This document shows positions 9,929 to 19,391 of a DNA stretch of 64,000 nucleotides, in pieces. The translations under genes and the position numbers were made by a program. Source of the stretch: Helicobacter enhydrae (GTDB lineage: Bacteria; Campylobacterota; Campylobacteria; Campylobacterales; Helicobacteraceae); NCBI RefSeq assembly GCF_001693335.1, contig NZ_CP016503.1:186001-250000 (forward strand), written 5' to 3'. The notes beneath the pieces were generated by a model. The model was not told the origin of the DNA and did no database searches. It saw only the letters and a list, made by a program, of their open reading frames with translations. Position 1 is the first letter of the stretch. The number at the start of each line of letters is the position of its first letter.

Positions 9929-10000
9929 TGATATTCTCCTAAATGCTGGATTTTGAAATATTGTAGCAAAAATAACTTTTAGACAAGTTATCTTTGGCTT

Positions 10001-10573
10001 TTATTGAGAATCTTTAGAAGTCGCTTGATCTGCTGTCTGCTCTGACTGAAGCGATTTGATGAGATTGGTGATGACAACTAAGACAGAGTTTTTGAGTGCG
10101 TTTTTTTCATCATTGACATCAACACTTGCCCCATCCCCCATCCCTAGAATTTTTTTACCTTCTGTCACAATCGTTGAAGTGCCGACTTCTTTGCGTAGTT
10201 CTTTTTCATTGCTGAAGTTAAAAGTGACGATTGCTTGGAGAGTGTTTTGGGTTTTGGTGCTGAAGGTTTGCTTCTCTTCTGCATTGTGGATTTGCACTTT
10301 GTAGTCAATATTGGCAACATAGCCATCACTTGGGTTTTGATCCTGTGTGAGTGTGACGCAATTTGTGCTCAAAATGACTTCTTTGAGGAGGGAGGCGAAT
10401 TCTTGCTGAGAGATCGTGGCAAAGCCCTCTTTTTTGATGATATTTTGAATCTTAAGCGTTGTGATGGGGTGATGGCAAAGCTTGTTTTGAGAAAAAATGA
10501 CTTGTTGTGTCGCACATCCACTGAAGATAAAAATAGCCAATAGAGTGGATAGAAATAGAAGTTGTTTTGGCAT
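10001..10573 (-). CDS. Putative lipoprotein of unknown function
   Basis: I start at 10573, giving a classic lipoprotein signal MPKQLLFLSTLLAIFIFSGC with lipobox FSGC and an AGG seven bases upstream. The open frame back to 10681 has no signal logic. The mature part of about 170 residues is soluble, with alternating strands and the sequence QEFASLLKEVILSTNCVTLTQ, vaguely like the small outer-membrane lipoproteins of the LpoB/CsgG group. I do not recognise a defined family. It is followed upstream by a 780-bp gene-free region containing repeats. Confidence 0.7.
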   Translation of the reverse strand: MPKQLLFLSTLLAIFIFSGCATQQVIFSQNKLCHHPITTLKIQNIIKKEGFATISQQEFASLLKEVILSTNCVTLTQDQNPSDGYVANIDYKVQIHNAEEKQTFSTKTQNTLQAIVTFNFSNEKELRKEVGTSTIVTEGKKILGMGDGASVDVNDEKNALKNSVLVVITNLIKSLQSEQTADQATSKDSQ

Positions 10574-10794
10574 TGTGACCTCGCTTTGATTTTGATTAAT
10601 AGAGTTGGCATTATATTGAATTTTGATACTTAAATGAAGTTTTTCAAATGATTGGTGTCTGTTTGGTGGTTCAAATTTCATTTAATTGGATATTGCAGAT
10701 TGTGTTTTTGGGATTGGTTTGACAGATACGCATTTTTTAGATTTTTGTATCTTTGCTTTGGATAAAAGCATACTTTCTACTTTTTCAAGCACGG

Positions 10795-11300
10795 CTTAGA
10801 GTTTCTTTTCAAGTTGGCTTGAGCGAAGCACCCTTTATGCAATCCTAGAATCCCCTAAGATCTTTCTTAAGGGGGGCAAGGGGAACTTAAAGCAAGCGTT
10901 CCCCTTATCCCCCTTAACAACCCCCATAACCCCAGCATTGCATTAGCAAGGCTCGTTCAAGATTACATTGACTTGGAATCTTTTTTGGTTCTACAAGGTT
11001 AGTTTGGTCAGCGGTTTGCATTGCCTTTATGAAATAGTGATGGTTTATATATTTTGTGATTTTTTAAAAAGTTGTAACAAGATTCTAAGAATATAAGAAA
11101 TAAATACAAAAACTAGATTCAAAGAAAAACCACCAAACACAATAAAACAAAAATATTGCACTCTATCGTTAGGTTGTCACACAAAAAAGCGGGCAGGGGT
11201 TTGGGGGATTTTAAGGGGGATAAGGGGGGTGCCTCGCAATAAACCCCCTTGTCCCCCTTATAGAAAAAAGCAAAGTGGGATTTGAAAACCAATAAGTGTG
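10795..11300. repeat. G-rich palindromic repeat block, copy 1
   Basis: The stretch 10682-11462 has no convincing gene and is filled with repeated sequence. Element B is a hairpin with arms 10867-10885 and 10899-10917 (arm core AAGGGGGGCAAGGGGAA). Element C (about 11000-11080) is AT-rich. Element A is a hairpin with arms 11212-11229 and 11244-11260 (arm core AAGGGGGATAAGGGGGG), preceded by a conserved flank with CAATAAAACAAAAATATTGC. All three recur in reverse orientation and reverse order at 21.2-21.8 kb. The last 160 bases before gapA are unique and presumably hold its promoter, which I cannot place. Confidence 0.75.
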
Positions 11301-11462
11301 CTTGTGCAAAACCAACTCCCAAAAAAGAGAAACTAAGAGATTCTAGAATCACTCAAAAGATGTGCTTTTATCTGACTTTTTATCAAATCTTGCTCGACTT
11401 TTCTCTCAGAAATGGAGCGATTTTTGCTTCTAGCATATCAATCAGGCAATAAGGAGTGATAG

Positions 11463-12455
11463 TTGAAGATTGCATTAAATGGCTTTGGGCGTTTGGGACG
11501 CAGTATCGCACGCGTGATTTTTGCAAATCCAAATGTTGAGCTTGTGGGGATTAATGATGTGAGTGATTGGGAGATTTTGGCTTATCTTCTCCAAAACGAT
11601 AGCGTGCATCGCAGACTTGATTTGCCGATCCAATATCAAGATGGTTTTTTGTGCGTAGGAAATCAGCACATCAAAGTATTCAATTGTGCCAATCCGTATG
11701 ATCTTGATTTTGCGTCTTTGGGTGCGGATGTTGTGATCGAATCAAGTGGCTTGTTTTTGCGACGCGAACAGGTGCAGCATCATTTGGACAAGGGGGCAAA
11801 ACGCGTGATTTTCTCCGCTCCTGCCCAAGATGATACGCCGACTTTTGTAATGGGGGTCAATCACCATCTCTACAATGGAGAGCCAATCATCTCAAACGCC
11901 TCTTGCACCACCAATGCACTCGCTCCAATTTGCAAGATTTTTGAGGAACATTTCAGAATCCACAATGCCATTTTGAGCACAATCCATTCTTATACCAATG
12001 ATCAGAACCTTTTGGACAATGCACATCGTAGCGATAAACGCAGAAGTCGTAATGCAGGACTTAACATCATCCCAACAACCACAGGATCTGCCAAAGCGTT
12101 GCACCTTGTTTTGCCAACGCTAAAAGGCAAAATCGATGGTCATAGTGTCAGAGTGCCAGTGGCTGATGTGTCGATGGTGGATTTGGCTTTGCATTTGCAC
12201 ACTCGTGCGGATTTGAAGCAAGTGAATGTTTTGTTTGAGCATTATGCTAGTGAGGGAATGCGGGGGATTGTGAGTATAGATGATGGCTATAGGGTTTCAA
12301 GTGATTTTATCGGAAATCCCCATAGCGTGATTTTGGCAAAGGATTTGAGCTTTGTGATGCAGGGGGAGTATGTCAAGGTGATGGGGTGGTATGACAATGA
12401 ATGGGGGTATGCAAACAGAATCGTAGAAATGGCAGAGTATATATGCAAAGATTGA
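11463..12455 (+). CDS. gapA: Glyceraldehyde-3-phosphate dehydrogenase, type I
   Basis: The 330-residue cytoplasmic enzyme oxidises and phosphorylates glyceraldehyde-3-phosphate. The NAD(P)-binding start is IALNGFGRLGRSIARV and the catalytic cysteine lies in ISNASCTTNALAPICK. WYDNEWGYANRIVEM is the usual C-terminal signature. The start is TTG, with AAGGAG 6 bases upstream. The following outer-membrane protein gene overlaps its last 13 bases, so the two are probably co-transcribed. Confidence 0.93.
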   Translation: MKIALNGFGRLGRSIARVIFANPNVELVGINDVSDWEILAYLLQNDSVHRRLDLPIQYQDGFLCVGNQHIKVFNCANPYDLDFASLGADVVIESSGLFLRREQVQHHLDKGAKRVIFSAPAQDDTPTFVMGVNHHLYNGEPIISNASCTTNALAPICKIFEEHFRIHNAILSTIHSYTNDQNLLDNAHRSDKRRSRNAGLNIIPTTTGSAKALHLVLPTLKGKIDGHSVRVPVADVSMVDLALHLHTRADLKQVNVLFEHYASEGMRGIVSIDDGYRVSSDFIGNPHSVILAKDLSFVMQGEYVKVMGWYDNEWGYANRIVEMAEYICKD

Positions 12456-13594
12456 TTATTTTTTTGGCAGTGTGTGCTTTTGGGGCACCAAACTATGTCA
12501 TAACCCCACCTGATCAAAGACCTGCTTCAGCACAAAAATCATATCAACAGCAAGGGAAAATTGCTCCAAAAATCACACCAGCACCCAAATCACAAAACGC
12601 AACACAGGCACAGGGTAGGGGGATGATTAAACCCAAGATTGTCCCATCCAAAAAACCAATGAGTTATTCTAACTCCAATATGACCATTTCTCCACAAATC
12701 AAACCTGCTTCAAAGGCACAGCAAGGGATTGTGAGTGTGCCACCAGTGATCCATGTTCATCCCACTACACCTCGCGAATCTAGCACGACAAAAATCACGC
12801 CAAAAATCTATCCTCCACTCTATCCCAATCCACAAGACAATCGCCAAAATCTCAATATCTATGTCTCTCCATCTAGAGAAATCACCCAAGATATGATGTT
12901 TGACAAAGTCTATACGCCACCACGCACCAAAATCCCGCCTCCCATTGTCTATAATGTGCCACCAAAGACTTTGCCTCCGCCACAGCGACCGCGAGAGGGA
13001 TATACAGATGATGACGAAGAGCCATTGTTCATCCATAATCGCAATGGGGTGATGCTAGGGGCTGGAATCGGAGGGGATTTTGAGCGTTTGTGGGTGAGTG
13101 GCAATAATGGCAACCAGCGTTTCTATGAGGATAGTTTCACTTATTATTTTCGCTTGGGTTATCAGCATTATTTCACCTCATATCTTGGAGTGAGGGCTTA
13201 TGCACACTTGGGGCATTGGGCAAACGAGCTGACTACAGAATATGATGATGGGACGCACAATGCCATCATCAAGGCGAATGCAGAGCTCAACTATAGTTTT
13301 TATTTTGAGGGCTTGTATGATTTTTTGGTGATTGGTGATGAGCATAGTGTGGGGATTTTTGGTGGGTTTGGTTTGGGGGTGGCTCAATATGCTTTTAGCA
13401 ATGATGACACACAACTGCTAGAAAAAGTCTTTGTGTTGCCTATGGTGTCAGTTGGAGCGGCTTATACTTTGTTCCAAAACAATCGTTTTGAGTTTGAATT
13501 CAAAATGCCATTGCTTCAAGGTGTTTTAGAATCAGCGATGAGATCGGAGTTTTCGACTTGGATGATCGGTGTTTCTTATACTTATGTGTTTTAG
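12443..13594 (+). CDS. Helicobacter-type outer-membrane beta-barrel protein with Pro-rich N-terminal region
   Basis: The product of 383 residues starts with the signal peptide MQRLIIFLAVCAFGA and continues with about 180 residues very rich in Pro, Lys and Gln. From about residue 200 a barrel domain begins (GVMLGAGIGGDFERLWVSG) and ends with the strand WMIGVSYTYVF, whose terminal Phe is the BAM recognition residue. The barrel resembles Helicobacter Hof/Hom-like porin-size proteins. The long proline-rich segment could span periplasm and peptidoglycan. I start at the ATG at 12443 inside the end of gapA because it gives the signal peptide. Confidence 0.8.
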   Translation: MQRLIIFLAVCAFGAPNYVITPPDQRPASAQKSYQQQGKIAPKITPAPKSQNATQAQGRGMIKPKIVPSKKPMSYSNSNMTISPQIKPASKAQQGIVSVPPVIHVHPTTPRESSTTKITPKIYPPLYPNPQDNRQNLNIYVSPSREITQDMMFDKVYTPPRTKIPPPIVYNVPPKTLPPPQRPREGYTDDDEEPLFIHNRNGVMLGAGIGGDFERLWVSGNNGNQRFYEDSFTYYFRLGYQHYFTSYLGVRAYAHLGHWANELTTEYDDGTHNAIIKANAELNYSFYFEGLYDFLVIGDEHSVGIFGGFGLGVAQYAFSNDDTQLLEKVFVLPMVSVGAAYTLFQNNRFEFEFKMPLLQGVLESAMRSEFSTWMIGVSYTYVF

Positions 13595-13598
13595 GATA

Positions 13599-13922
13599 GT
13601 GATAGGCGTAGCGATAAGCCGAGTTCTGTCGTGGGTGGATATTTATCTAGTGGGTATTTCACAATACCCATCAAGCGAGAAGCAAAAATCAAAGACTTCA
13701 AACCAACTTCTCTTGCTACGGATTGGGTTTGCACGGCATTTTGGATTGCTCCAAAATCGGTGGGCTTTTACCCCGCCTTTTCACCCTTACCACAAGTGGC
13801 GGTTATTTTCTGTTGCACTTTCCCTTAGATTACTCTAGCCATTTGTTAAATGGAATCCTGTCTTTGTGTAGCTCGGACTTTCCTCTTTGAAAACAAAGTA
13901 GCCACCTACTACACCTATTCAC
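13599..13922 (-). ncRNA. rnpB: RNase P RNA (M1 RNA)
   Basis: On the minus strand the 5' region contains GAGGAAAGTCCGAGCT and the 3' region GACAGAACTCGGCTTAT, the two most conserved blocks of bacterial RNase P RNA. The ends pair as a P1 helix: GTGAATAGGTGTAG at 13909-13922 with CTACGCCTATCAC at 13599-13611. This fixes the length at about 324 nt. The small + strand ORFs across this region are shadows. The RNA is transcribed towards the outer-membrane protein gene and ends 5 bases from its stop codon. Confidence 0.95.
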
Positions 13923-13928
13923 ATTGAG

Positions 13929-13958
13929 ATTGTAGCTAATAAGACTAAAATATGTCAA
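13929..13958 (-). promoter_or_regulatory. Sigma-70-type promoter of rnpB
   Basis: On the minus strand TTGACA (13953-13958) and TACAAT (13929-13934) are separated by 18 bases. The -10 box ends 7 bases before the predicted 5' end of rnpB at 13922. A near-consensus -35 box is uncommon in Helicobacter, where most promoters depend on the -10 box alone. Confidence 0.8.
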
Positions 13959-13996
13959 AATAATGCAAAATATTTCATCGTAGTAGTGGTGGTTGG

Positions 13997-15022
13997 ATGC
14001 GTAGGATTTTGTTGTGTTTGGTGGTCGTGTTTGGTAGTGTCGGAGCGAAACCTGTGGTGGTGAGCACCCAGAGTGTCAAGATGGGCAGTTTGGATTCCAA
14101 AAATACTTTTGTAGGGGTGATCAAGTTCAAAGAAATCTCACACATCGCATCGCAAAGCAGTGGAGTGGTGGAGAAGGTTTTGTTTGAAGTGGGGGAGAAT
14201 GTCAAGAAAGGAATGCCACTTGTGGTGCTAAGCTCTGATTTGTTGCAAAAAGACATACAAGCCAAAGAAGCGAAGTTGCAACAAGCCAATAAGCTCAAGG
14301 AATATCAGCAAAAAGAGTTTGAGAGATATAAGAATCTTTTGGAAACTGATTCGATTACTTTGCAACAATATGAAAAACTAAGCTATGAAATTGCGGTGCA
14401 AGAGTTCAATATCCTCTCTCTCCAAGCCCAGCTAGAACAAGCAAAAGTTGAACTAAGCCAAAAAACAATCGTGGCACCCTTTGATGGAATCATCGTCCAA
14501 GAAAAAGTCAATATCGGTGAGTGGCTGAAGGTCGGCGATAGCGTGTGTGAGCTTGTGGATACCACACAAGTGCAAGTGATTGTAGATGTGCCAAGTAGTT
14601 TGCTTCCGTTTTTGAGCAAGGGGGAGAATGTGCCACTTAAGATCGGGCAGAAAAACTACACAGGACGCATCATAGCGATTATCCCAAAAGCCAATGCACG
14701 CTCAAGGACTTTTCCTATCGTGATTTCTTTGGCTAATGATGGGAGGTTTGTCGATGGAATGGCAGTCAATGCGATGCTAAGAAGTGGGGGCAAAAGCGAG
14801 GGCTTCCTTGTGCCACGCGATAGTATCGTTGAATACAACAATCGCCCCAGTGTGTTTATCGTAGAAAATGGTCGTGCAAAAGTCATCTTTGTCGATGTGT
14901 TGTCCATACAAGGCAAAGTTGCTGTTGTGTTGGGACAGCTCAGTGTCAAAGATCGCGTGATTTATAAGGGGCAGTATCGTTTGCAAAATGGTGCAGAAGT
15001 CAGAGAAAATAAAGAGAGTTAA
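13997..15022 (+). CDS. RND efflux periplasmic adaptor (membrane fusion protein)
   Basis: The 341-residue protein has a signal peptide (MRRILLCLVVVFGSVGA) and two half-lipoyl motifs, ASQSSGVVEKVLFEVGENV and APFDGIIVQEKVNIGEWL. Between them lies a helical hairpin (about residues 90-150) that would contact the TolC partner. It connects the inner-membrane RND pump to the outer-membrane channel. Its stop overlaps the pump start by one base, and the third gene follows directly, so this is a complete adaptor-pump-channel operon. Substrates (drugs, bile salts or metals) cannot be inferred. Confidence 0.9.
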   Translation: MRRILLCLVVVFGSVGAKPVVVSTQSVKMGSLDSKNTFVGVIKFKEISHIASQSSGVVEKVLFEVGENVKKGMPLVVLSSDLLQKDIQAKEAKLQQANKLKEYQQKEFERYKNLLETDSITLQQYEKLSYEIAVQEFNILSLQAQLEQAKVELSQKTIVAPFDGIIVQEKVNIGEWLKVGDSVCELVDTTQVQVIVDVPSSLLPFLSKGENVPLKIGQKNYTGRIIAIIPKANARSRTFPIVISLANDGRFVDGMAVNAMLRSGGKSEGFLVPRDSIVEYNNRPSVFIVENGRAKVIFVDVLSIQGKVAVVLGQLSVKDRVIYKGQYRLQNGAEVRENKES

Positions 15023-18000
15023 TGAATTTTATCAAATCTAGCATCCTCAATCCCGTTGTCGTGTGTGTGGGGATTTTATTTGTTTTTTTGTTTGGGATTC
15101 TTGCCTTTTTTCAGCTTCCCTATCAGCTTTTGCCCAAGGTGACTTACCCTGTGGTGAGCGTTTATACAAGCTGGAGCAATGCAAGTCCTTATGAAATAGA
15201 ATCAGAGATTCTGATCCCTCAAGAAAAGGTTCTCAAAAGTATCCAATCGCTCAAAAATCTTAACTCTATCGCTAGAGAGGGGCGTGGGAGTATCACTCTA
15301 GAGTTTAAGCAAGGGGTGGATATCAATGCGGTGTTGTTGCAAGTGAGCCAAAAACTTGATGAGATCCGCAACTATCCAAGTGGTGTTAGTCGTCCATCCA
15401 TCAAGGCAAGTGGGGAGAGTATCCCGCCTAGCATTTATCTTTTTTTGGAGAGTTTGGATCCAAAAGTCGAGGTTCAAGAGGAGAGGGCGTTTTTTGTGGA
15501 AAAAGTCGCACCGCTTTTGGAGCGTATCAAAGGCGTGGGGGAAGTGAGTGTCTGGGGTGGCAGAAACACTCAAATGCAGATTTTGCTTGATACTAAGCTA
15601 CTTGTCTATAACAATATCACAATCGCAGAGGTGATTGATAGTATCAGCAAAACCAACAAAGACACTTCAGCAGGGGTGTTGGACTATAGTGCAAGGAGTT
15701 ATCGCATCCGCGTAAAATCCAAGTTTAAAAGTTTGGAGGATATTTACAATAGCGTCTTGACCAATCGCGATGGGCGTGTCGTGTATTTGCGTGATATTGC
15801 ACAGGTGCAGGGTGGTTATGCCAAAACGCAGGTTTATAGTTTCCACAATCAAAAAGATGCGATTTCTGTGAGGATCTACCCTTCGGCTTTTGCCAATATT
15901 TTGGAGCTAACCAATGCCATAGAGCAAGAGGTGCAAAGAATCAATGAGGAGATATTGCAGAAAAAGGGCTTGAAACTTGCGTGGAGTAGGGATCAGAGGG
16001 GTTATATTTTAGAATCCATTGCATTGGTGCAACAAAACATCTTGTATGGGATTGTGTTTGCGGGGCTGGTGTTGTTTGTGTTTTTGCGTAGTATGAGCTC
16101 TGTGTTTGTGGTGGCATTTGTGATCCCTGTGAGTGTGTGCGGGACTTTTTTTGTTTTGCAACTCTTTGATAGGACGCTCAATATCGTGTCGTTGGCAGGG
16201 ATTTCTTTTGCGATCAGTATGCTTGTGGATAACGCCATTGTCGTGCTTGAAAATATCAATCAGCACCACAAACGCCAAAAATCCCTACTTAATGCTTGTA
16301 TCGATGGCACCCAAGAAGTCGTGGGGGCAATCTTTGCGTCAGTTTTGACAACGATTGCGATTTTTGTGCCGATTTTGGGGCTCAAGAGTGAGAGTGGTCA
16401 GCTGTTTTATGATATTGCATTGAGTGCGACTTCTGCACTTGTGATCTCTCTAGTTGTTTCTTTGTTTGTGGTGCCGATGATGATTTATCAGATACAAAGG
16501 ATGGGCGGTGCGAGTTTTGTGGGATGGAGATCCCAAATGCAAGGAGTGGGGGCAAAGATTTTCAAGCCCTTTGATTGGTTGGGCAAAAAGGCAGTTGCAT
16601 TGATTGGCAAAATCCTTGCGATTTGTTTGCAGAGTGCGATCAAAAGATTGCTGTGTATCGTGGGGTTTATCGGGCTGTGTGGATGGATGTTTGTGGGGCT
16701 TTATCCCAAAATTGATTATTTGCCAAGTGGGAATCAAAACTTTGCAATTGCGTATTTGAGTATCCCATCAGGGCTTTCTTATCAAGAACGCAAAGAAATC
16801 GCCCACCAAATCTATTTGCAAAACAAAGACTATTTGAGCGAGAGTGGCTATAAGCCCAAAACCCCCAAAGATCCCGTGGCAATCAAGGATTTGTTTTTCA
16901 TCGGCAATGAGTCTTTTATGTTTATTGGGGCATTGGCACAAGATCCAAGTCGGATCAAAGATCTCATCAAAAAATTGCAAAAAGACATCGGCAATATCCC
17001 ATCTGTGCGTGGCAATGTGTTTCAGCAAGGGATTTTTGATGGAGGGAATGGGGGGATGAGTGTGGATCTGTATCTGATGGGCGACAATCTAGAGAAATTG
17101 CGTATGAATGCAAGGAAGTTGATGGAAAAAATCAAAGAGAAAATCCCCCAAACGATTGTCCGTGCTATCCCATCGCTTGAGGTGAATAACAAAGAAGTGA
17201 GTTTTTATCCAGATTTACAAGCCCTCTCGGCAAATGGTTTGGATGCAAAAAGTTTCGGAGAGATTTTGAGCACGATTTTGAATGGCAAAAAAATCGGAGA
17301 ATTTACCCAAAAAGATGGCGATACAATGGATTTGGTGTTGAAATCTGCCTCTTATACTGACATTCCCCCAGAGAGCTTGAGGTTTGCACAAGTTTATACG
17401 CCTCTAGGCAATGTCGTTTCCTTGCAGTCCCTTGCAACGATTGTGGAGGAATATGGCATCGCACAAATCCGTCGCCACGAATCAGAACGGAGCATTTTGC
17501 TGATTGCAATTCCCCCAAAAGATATGCCACTAGATGAAGTGCTAAAAACAATCAAAACAGAAGTCTTGAGCGAGGTGGATCTTGAGGGGCAAGAGGTTTC
17601 GCTCAAAGGCTCTGCAGATCAGCTCAATCAAACCAAACAAGAATTGAAAGGCGGATTGATTTTGGCAGTTGTGATTACCTATCTGTTGCTGTGTGCATTG
17701 TATGGGGATTTTTTCTATCCTTTTGTGATTATTTTCACCTTGCCTTTTGCGATTGTGGGCGGGTTTTTGGGGATCAAGCTCACCAATCTTTATATCGCCC
17801 CTCAAGCACTTGATGTTTTGGGAATGCTTGGGGTGATTATTTTGGTAGGAAGTGTGGTGAATAATGCGATTTTGATTGTTTATCAGAGTTTGATCAATAT
17901 CAGAGAGTATGCCCAAAGCCCATACAACGCTGTTTATAATGCGACTTTGAGTCGTGTGCGTCCGATTTATATGAGTATGCTCACTAGCGTTTGTGCATTG

Positions 18001-18171
18001 CTTCCTTTGGTGGTGTTTGCTGGAAGTGGGAGCGAGATCTATCGTGGTCTTGGTGCTGTCATCGTCGGTGGGTTGGCATTCTCAAGCATTGTGAGTGTTT
18101 TTGTGATTCCTGCGTTATTGCTATTTTTTATCGGTCGCGAAACCAAAAAAGACACAAGGGAGAGCGTTTGA
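15022..18171 (+). CDS. RND family efflux transporter, inner-membrane pump
   Basis: At 1049 residues this is a full-length RND protein with TM1 at the N-terminus (VVCVGILFVFLFGILAFF), two large periplasmic loops and two clusters of membrane helices. The TM4 segment ISFAISMLVDNAIVVLENI holds the Asp expected in the proton relay of HAE1-type pumps. A second membrane block contains DVLGMLGVIILVGSVVNNAIL. It is not the orthologue of H. pylori HefC, whose TM4 I recall as different. The channel gene begins with a TTG overlapping its stop codon. Confidence 0.92.
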   Translation: MNFIKSSILNPVVVCVGILFVFLFGILAFFQLPYQLLPKVTYPVVSVYTSWSNASPYEIESEILIPQEKVLKSIQSLKNLNSIAREGRGSITLEFKQGVDINAVLLQVSQKLDEIRNYPSGVSRPSIKASGESIPPSIYLFLESLDPKVEVQEERAFFVEKVAPLLERIKGVGEVSVWGGRNTQMQILLDTKLLVYNNITIAEVIDSISKTNKDTSAGVLDYSARSYRIRVKSKFKSLEDIYNSVLTNRDGRVVYLRDIAQVQGGYAKTQVYSFHNQKDAISVRIYPSAFANILELTNAIEQEVQRINEEILQKKGLKLAWSRDQRGYILESIALVQQNILYGIVFAGLVLFVFLRSMSSVFVVAFVIPVSVCGTFFVLQLFDRTLNIVSLAGISFAISMLVDNAIVVLENINQHHKRQKSLLNACIDGTQEVVGAIFASVLTTIAIFVPILGLKSESGQLFYDIALSATSALVISLVVSLFVVPMMIYQIQRMGGASFVGWRSQMQGVGAKIFKPFDWLGKKAVALIGKILAICLQSAIKRLLCIVGFIGLCGWMFVGLYPKIDYLPSGNQNFAIAYLSIPSGLSYQERKEIAHQIYLQNKDYLSESGYKPKTPKDPVAIKDLFFIGNESFMFIGALAQDPSRIKDLIKKLQKDIGNIPSVRGNVFQQGIFDGGNGGMSVDLYLMGDNLEKLRMNARKLMEKIKEKIPQTIVRAIPSLEVNNKEVSFYPDLQALSANGLDAKSFGEILSTILNGKKIGEFTQKDGDTMDLVLKSASYTDIPPESLRFAQVYTPLGNVVSLQSLATIVEEYGIAQIRRHESERSILLIAIPPKDMPLDEVLKTIKTEVLSEVDLEGQEVSLKGSADQLNQTKQELKGGLILAVVITYLLLCALYGDFFYPFVIIFTLPFAIVGGFLGIKLTNLYIAPQALDVLGMLGVIILVGSVVNNAILIVYQSLINIREYAQSPYNAVYNATLSRVRPIYMSMLTSVCALLPLVVFAGSGSEIYRGLGAVIVGGLAFSSIVSVFVIPALLLFFIGRETKKDTRESV

Positions 18172-19391
18172 AGATTTTGGGTGTTTTGTGTTTGGGTGTG
18201 GTGGGCTGTTTGGCTCTAACTCTTGATGAGAGTATAGAACGCGTGTTTGCCAATAGCCACAAAATCAAAGAACAAGAATATCTCCTCTTGAAACTCCAAA
18301 GTGAGCTAGGGGTCAAAGAAAGTGCGTATTATCCCAAGCTCAATTTTCATTATAGATTTGGAGCCAAAAATGCAGAGTATGGCAATCGTGCGAGTGTGGA
18401 GTTGGGGCTCAATCTGTTTAATGGCTTGAAAGATTATCAAGAAGTGCAAATCCAAAAACAAACCATCCAAGAGCAAGAAGCAAACAAAAAAAGAACCCAA
18501 GAGGAATTACGCTATTTGGTCAAAAAACTCTATGTGCAGATCCTGATGACTAAGGGGCGTCTAGCAATTTCTAAAGAATCTTATAAGTTGCTAGAGCTTC
18601 AGTTAAAACAAGCCGAGCAGTTTTATAAGCAAGGCATTTCAGCCAAAAACAATGTTTTGAGCGTGGAGCTGACTTTGGCAAGTGCGAAGCTAGAAATCAA
18701 TTCTTATACCAATCAGCTCAATTTTTTGGTCTCCTCTCTTGAGAGCTTGATGAATGCCAAAGTCAAAATCGATGAGATCGAGGATCTCCCTGTTTGTGAG
18801 GAAGAGGTGGATTATGATCATTTGAGCTTGGTGATGTTTGAGCATAAGCCTAGATACCGTGCGATGCTAGAGAGAGAAAAAGCATTGCTCTATAGGATCG
18901 AACAAGCCAAGGGGGGGTATTATCCCAAAATTGATTTGGGTGTTTCTGGAGATGTGCCTTTTGGTGGGAAACTCTATGGCGAGGCACAGGGGTCGGTGTA
19001 TCTAGGATTGACTTGGAATCTGTTCAATGGTTTGGGGGATAGTGCGTCTGTGGAGATGAGGCGTTATGAGCTGATGAGCCTAAGAGCCCAAATGACTGCC
19101 TATCGTCAAGATGCGTTGATAGAGCTAGAAAAGGCTGTGGGTGATTTCAATTTGGCAAGAGATCAATATGTGTTGTCCAAAAAAACGATTGAGAGTGCCA
19201 ATGAAAACTACCGCATCGTGTCCAATCGCTATAAACAAAATCTCCAAAGCTCCAATGATTTGCTGGATGCAGAATTGATGCTCAAAAATGCAAAATCCAA
19301 TCTTTTGAAAACGAAATATGAAACTTGGGAGAGTTTGTTTTATGTCGAGTTTTTGGTCGGCGGCAATCGGCAATTGTTTATTGGTTTTTGA
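18168..19391 (+). CDS. TolC-like outer-membrane efflux protein
   Basis: I start at the TTG at 18168, overlapping the pump stop (TTGA); this gives a signal peptide [17 protein letters not shown] and 407 residues. The frame is open further upstream but only over pump sequence. Two internal repeats of the outer-membrane efflux protein family are visible, each with long amphipathic helices and a strand motif: [20 protein letters not shown] and [21 protein letters not shown]. It should form the trimeric exit duct for the pump. A G7 run at 18911-18917 is in frame. Confidence 0.88.
   Translation: MKILGVLCLGVVGCLALTLDESIERVFANSHKIKEQEYLLLKLQSELGVKESAYYPKLNFHYRFGAKNAEYGNRASVELGLNLFNGLKDYQEVQIQKQTIQEQEANKKRTQEELRYLVKKLYVQILMTKGRLAISKESYKLLELQLKQAEQFYKQGISAKNNVLSVELTLASAKLEINSYTNQLNFLVSSLESLMNAKVKIDEIEDLPVCEEEVDYDHLSLVMFEHKPRYRAMLEREKALLYRIEQAKGGYYPKIDLGVSGDVPFGGKLYGEAQGSVYLGLTWNLFNGLGDSASVEMRRYELMSLRAQMTAYRQDALIELEKAVGDFNLARDQYVLSKKTIESANENYRIVSNRYKQNLQSSNDLLDAELMLKNAKSNLLKTKYETWESLFYVEFLVGGNRQLFIGF

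Noticed and set aside
13569-13838. Two + strand ORFs downstream of the outer-membrane protein
   Set aside because: They run antisense through rnpB, whose conserved blocks explain the sequence.
18911-18917. G7 run in the tolC-like gene, with similar G7 runs in tatD (39656), pepP (55325) and mrdA (about 45768)
   Set aside because: All are in frame inside conserved protein sequence, and at seven bases are short for switching.
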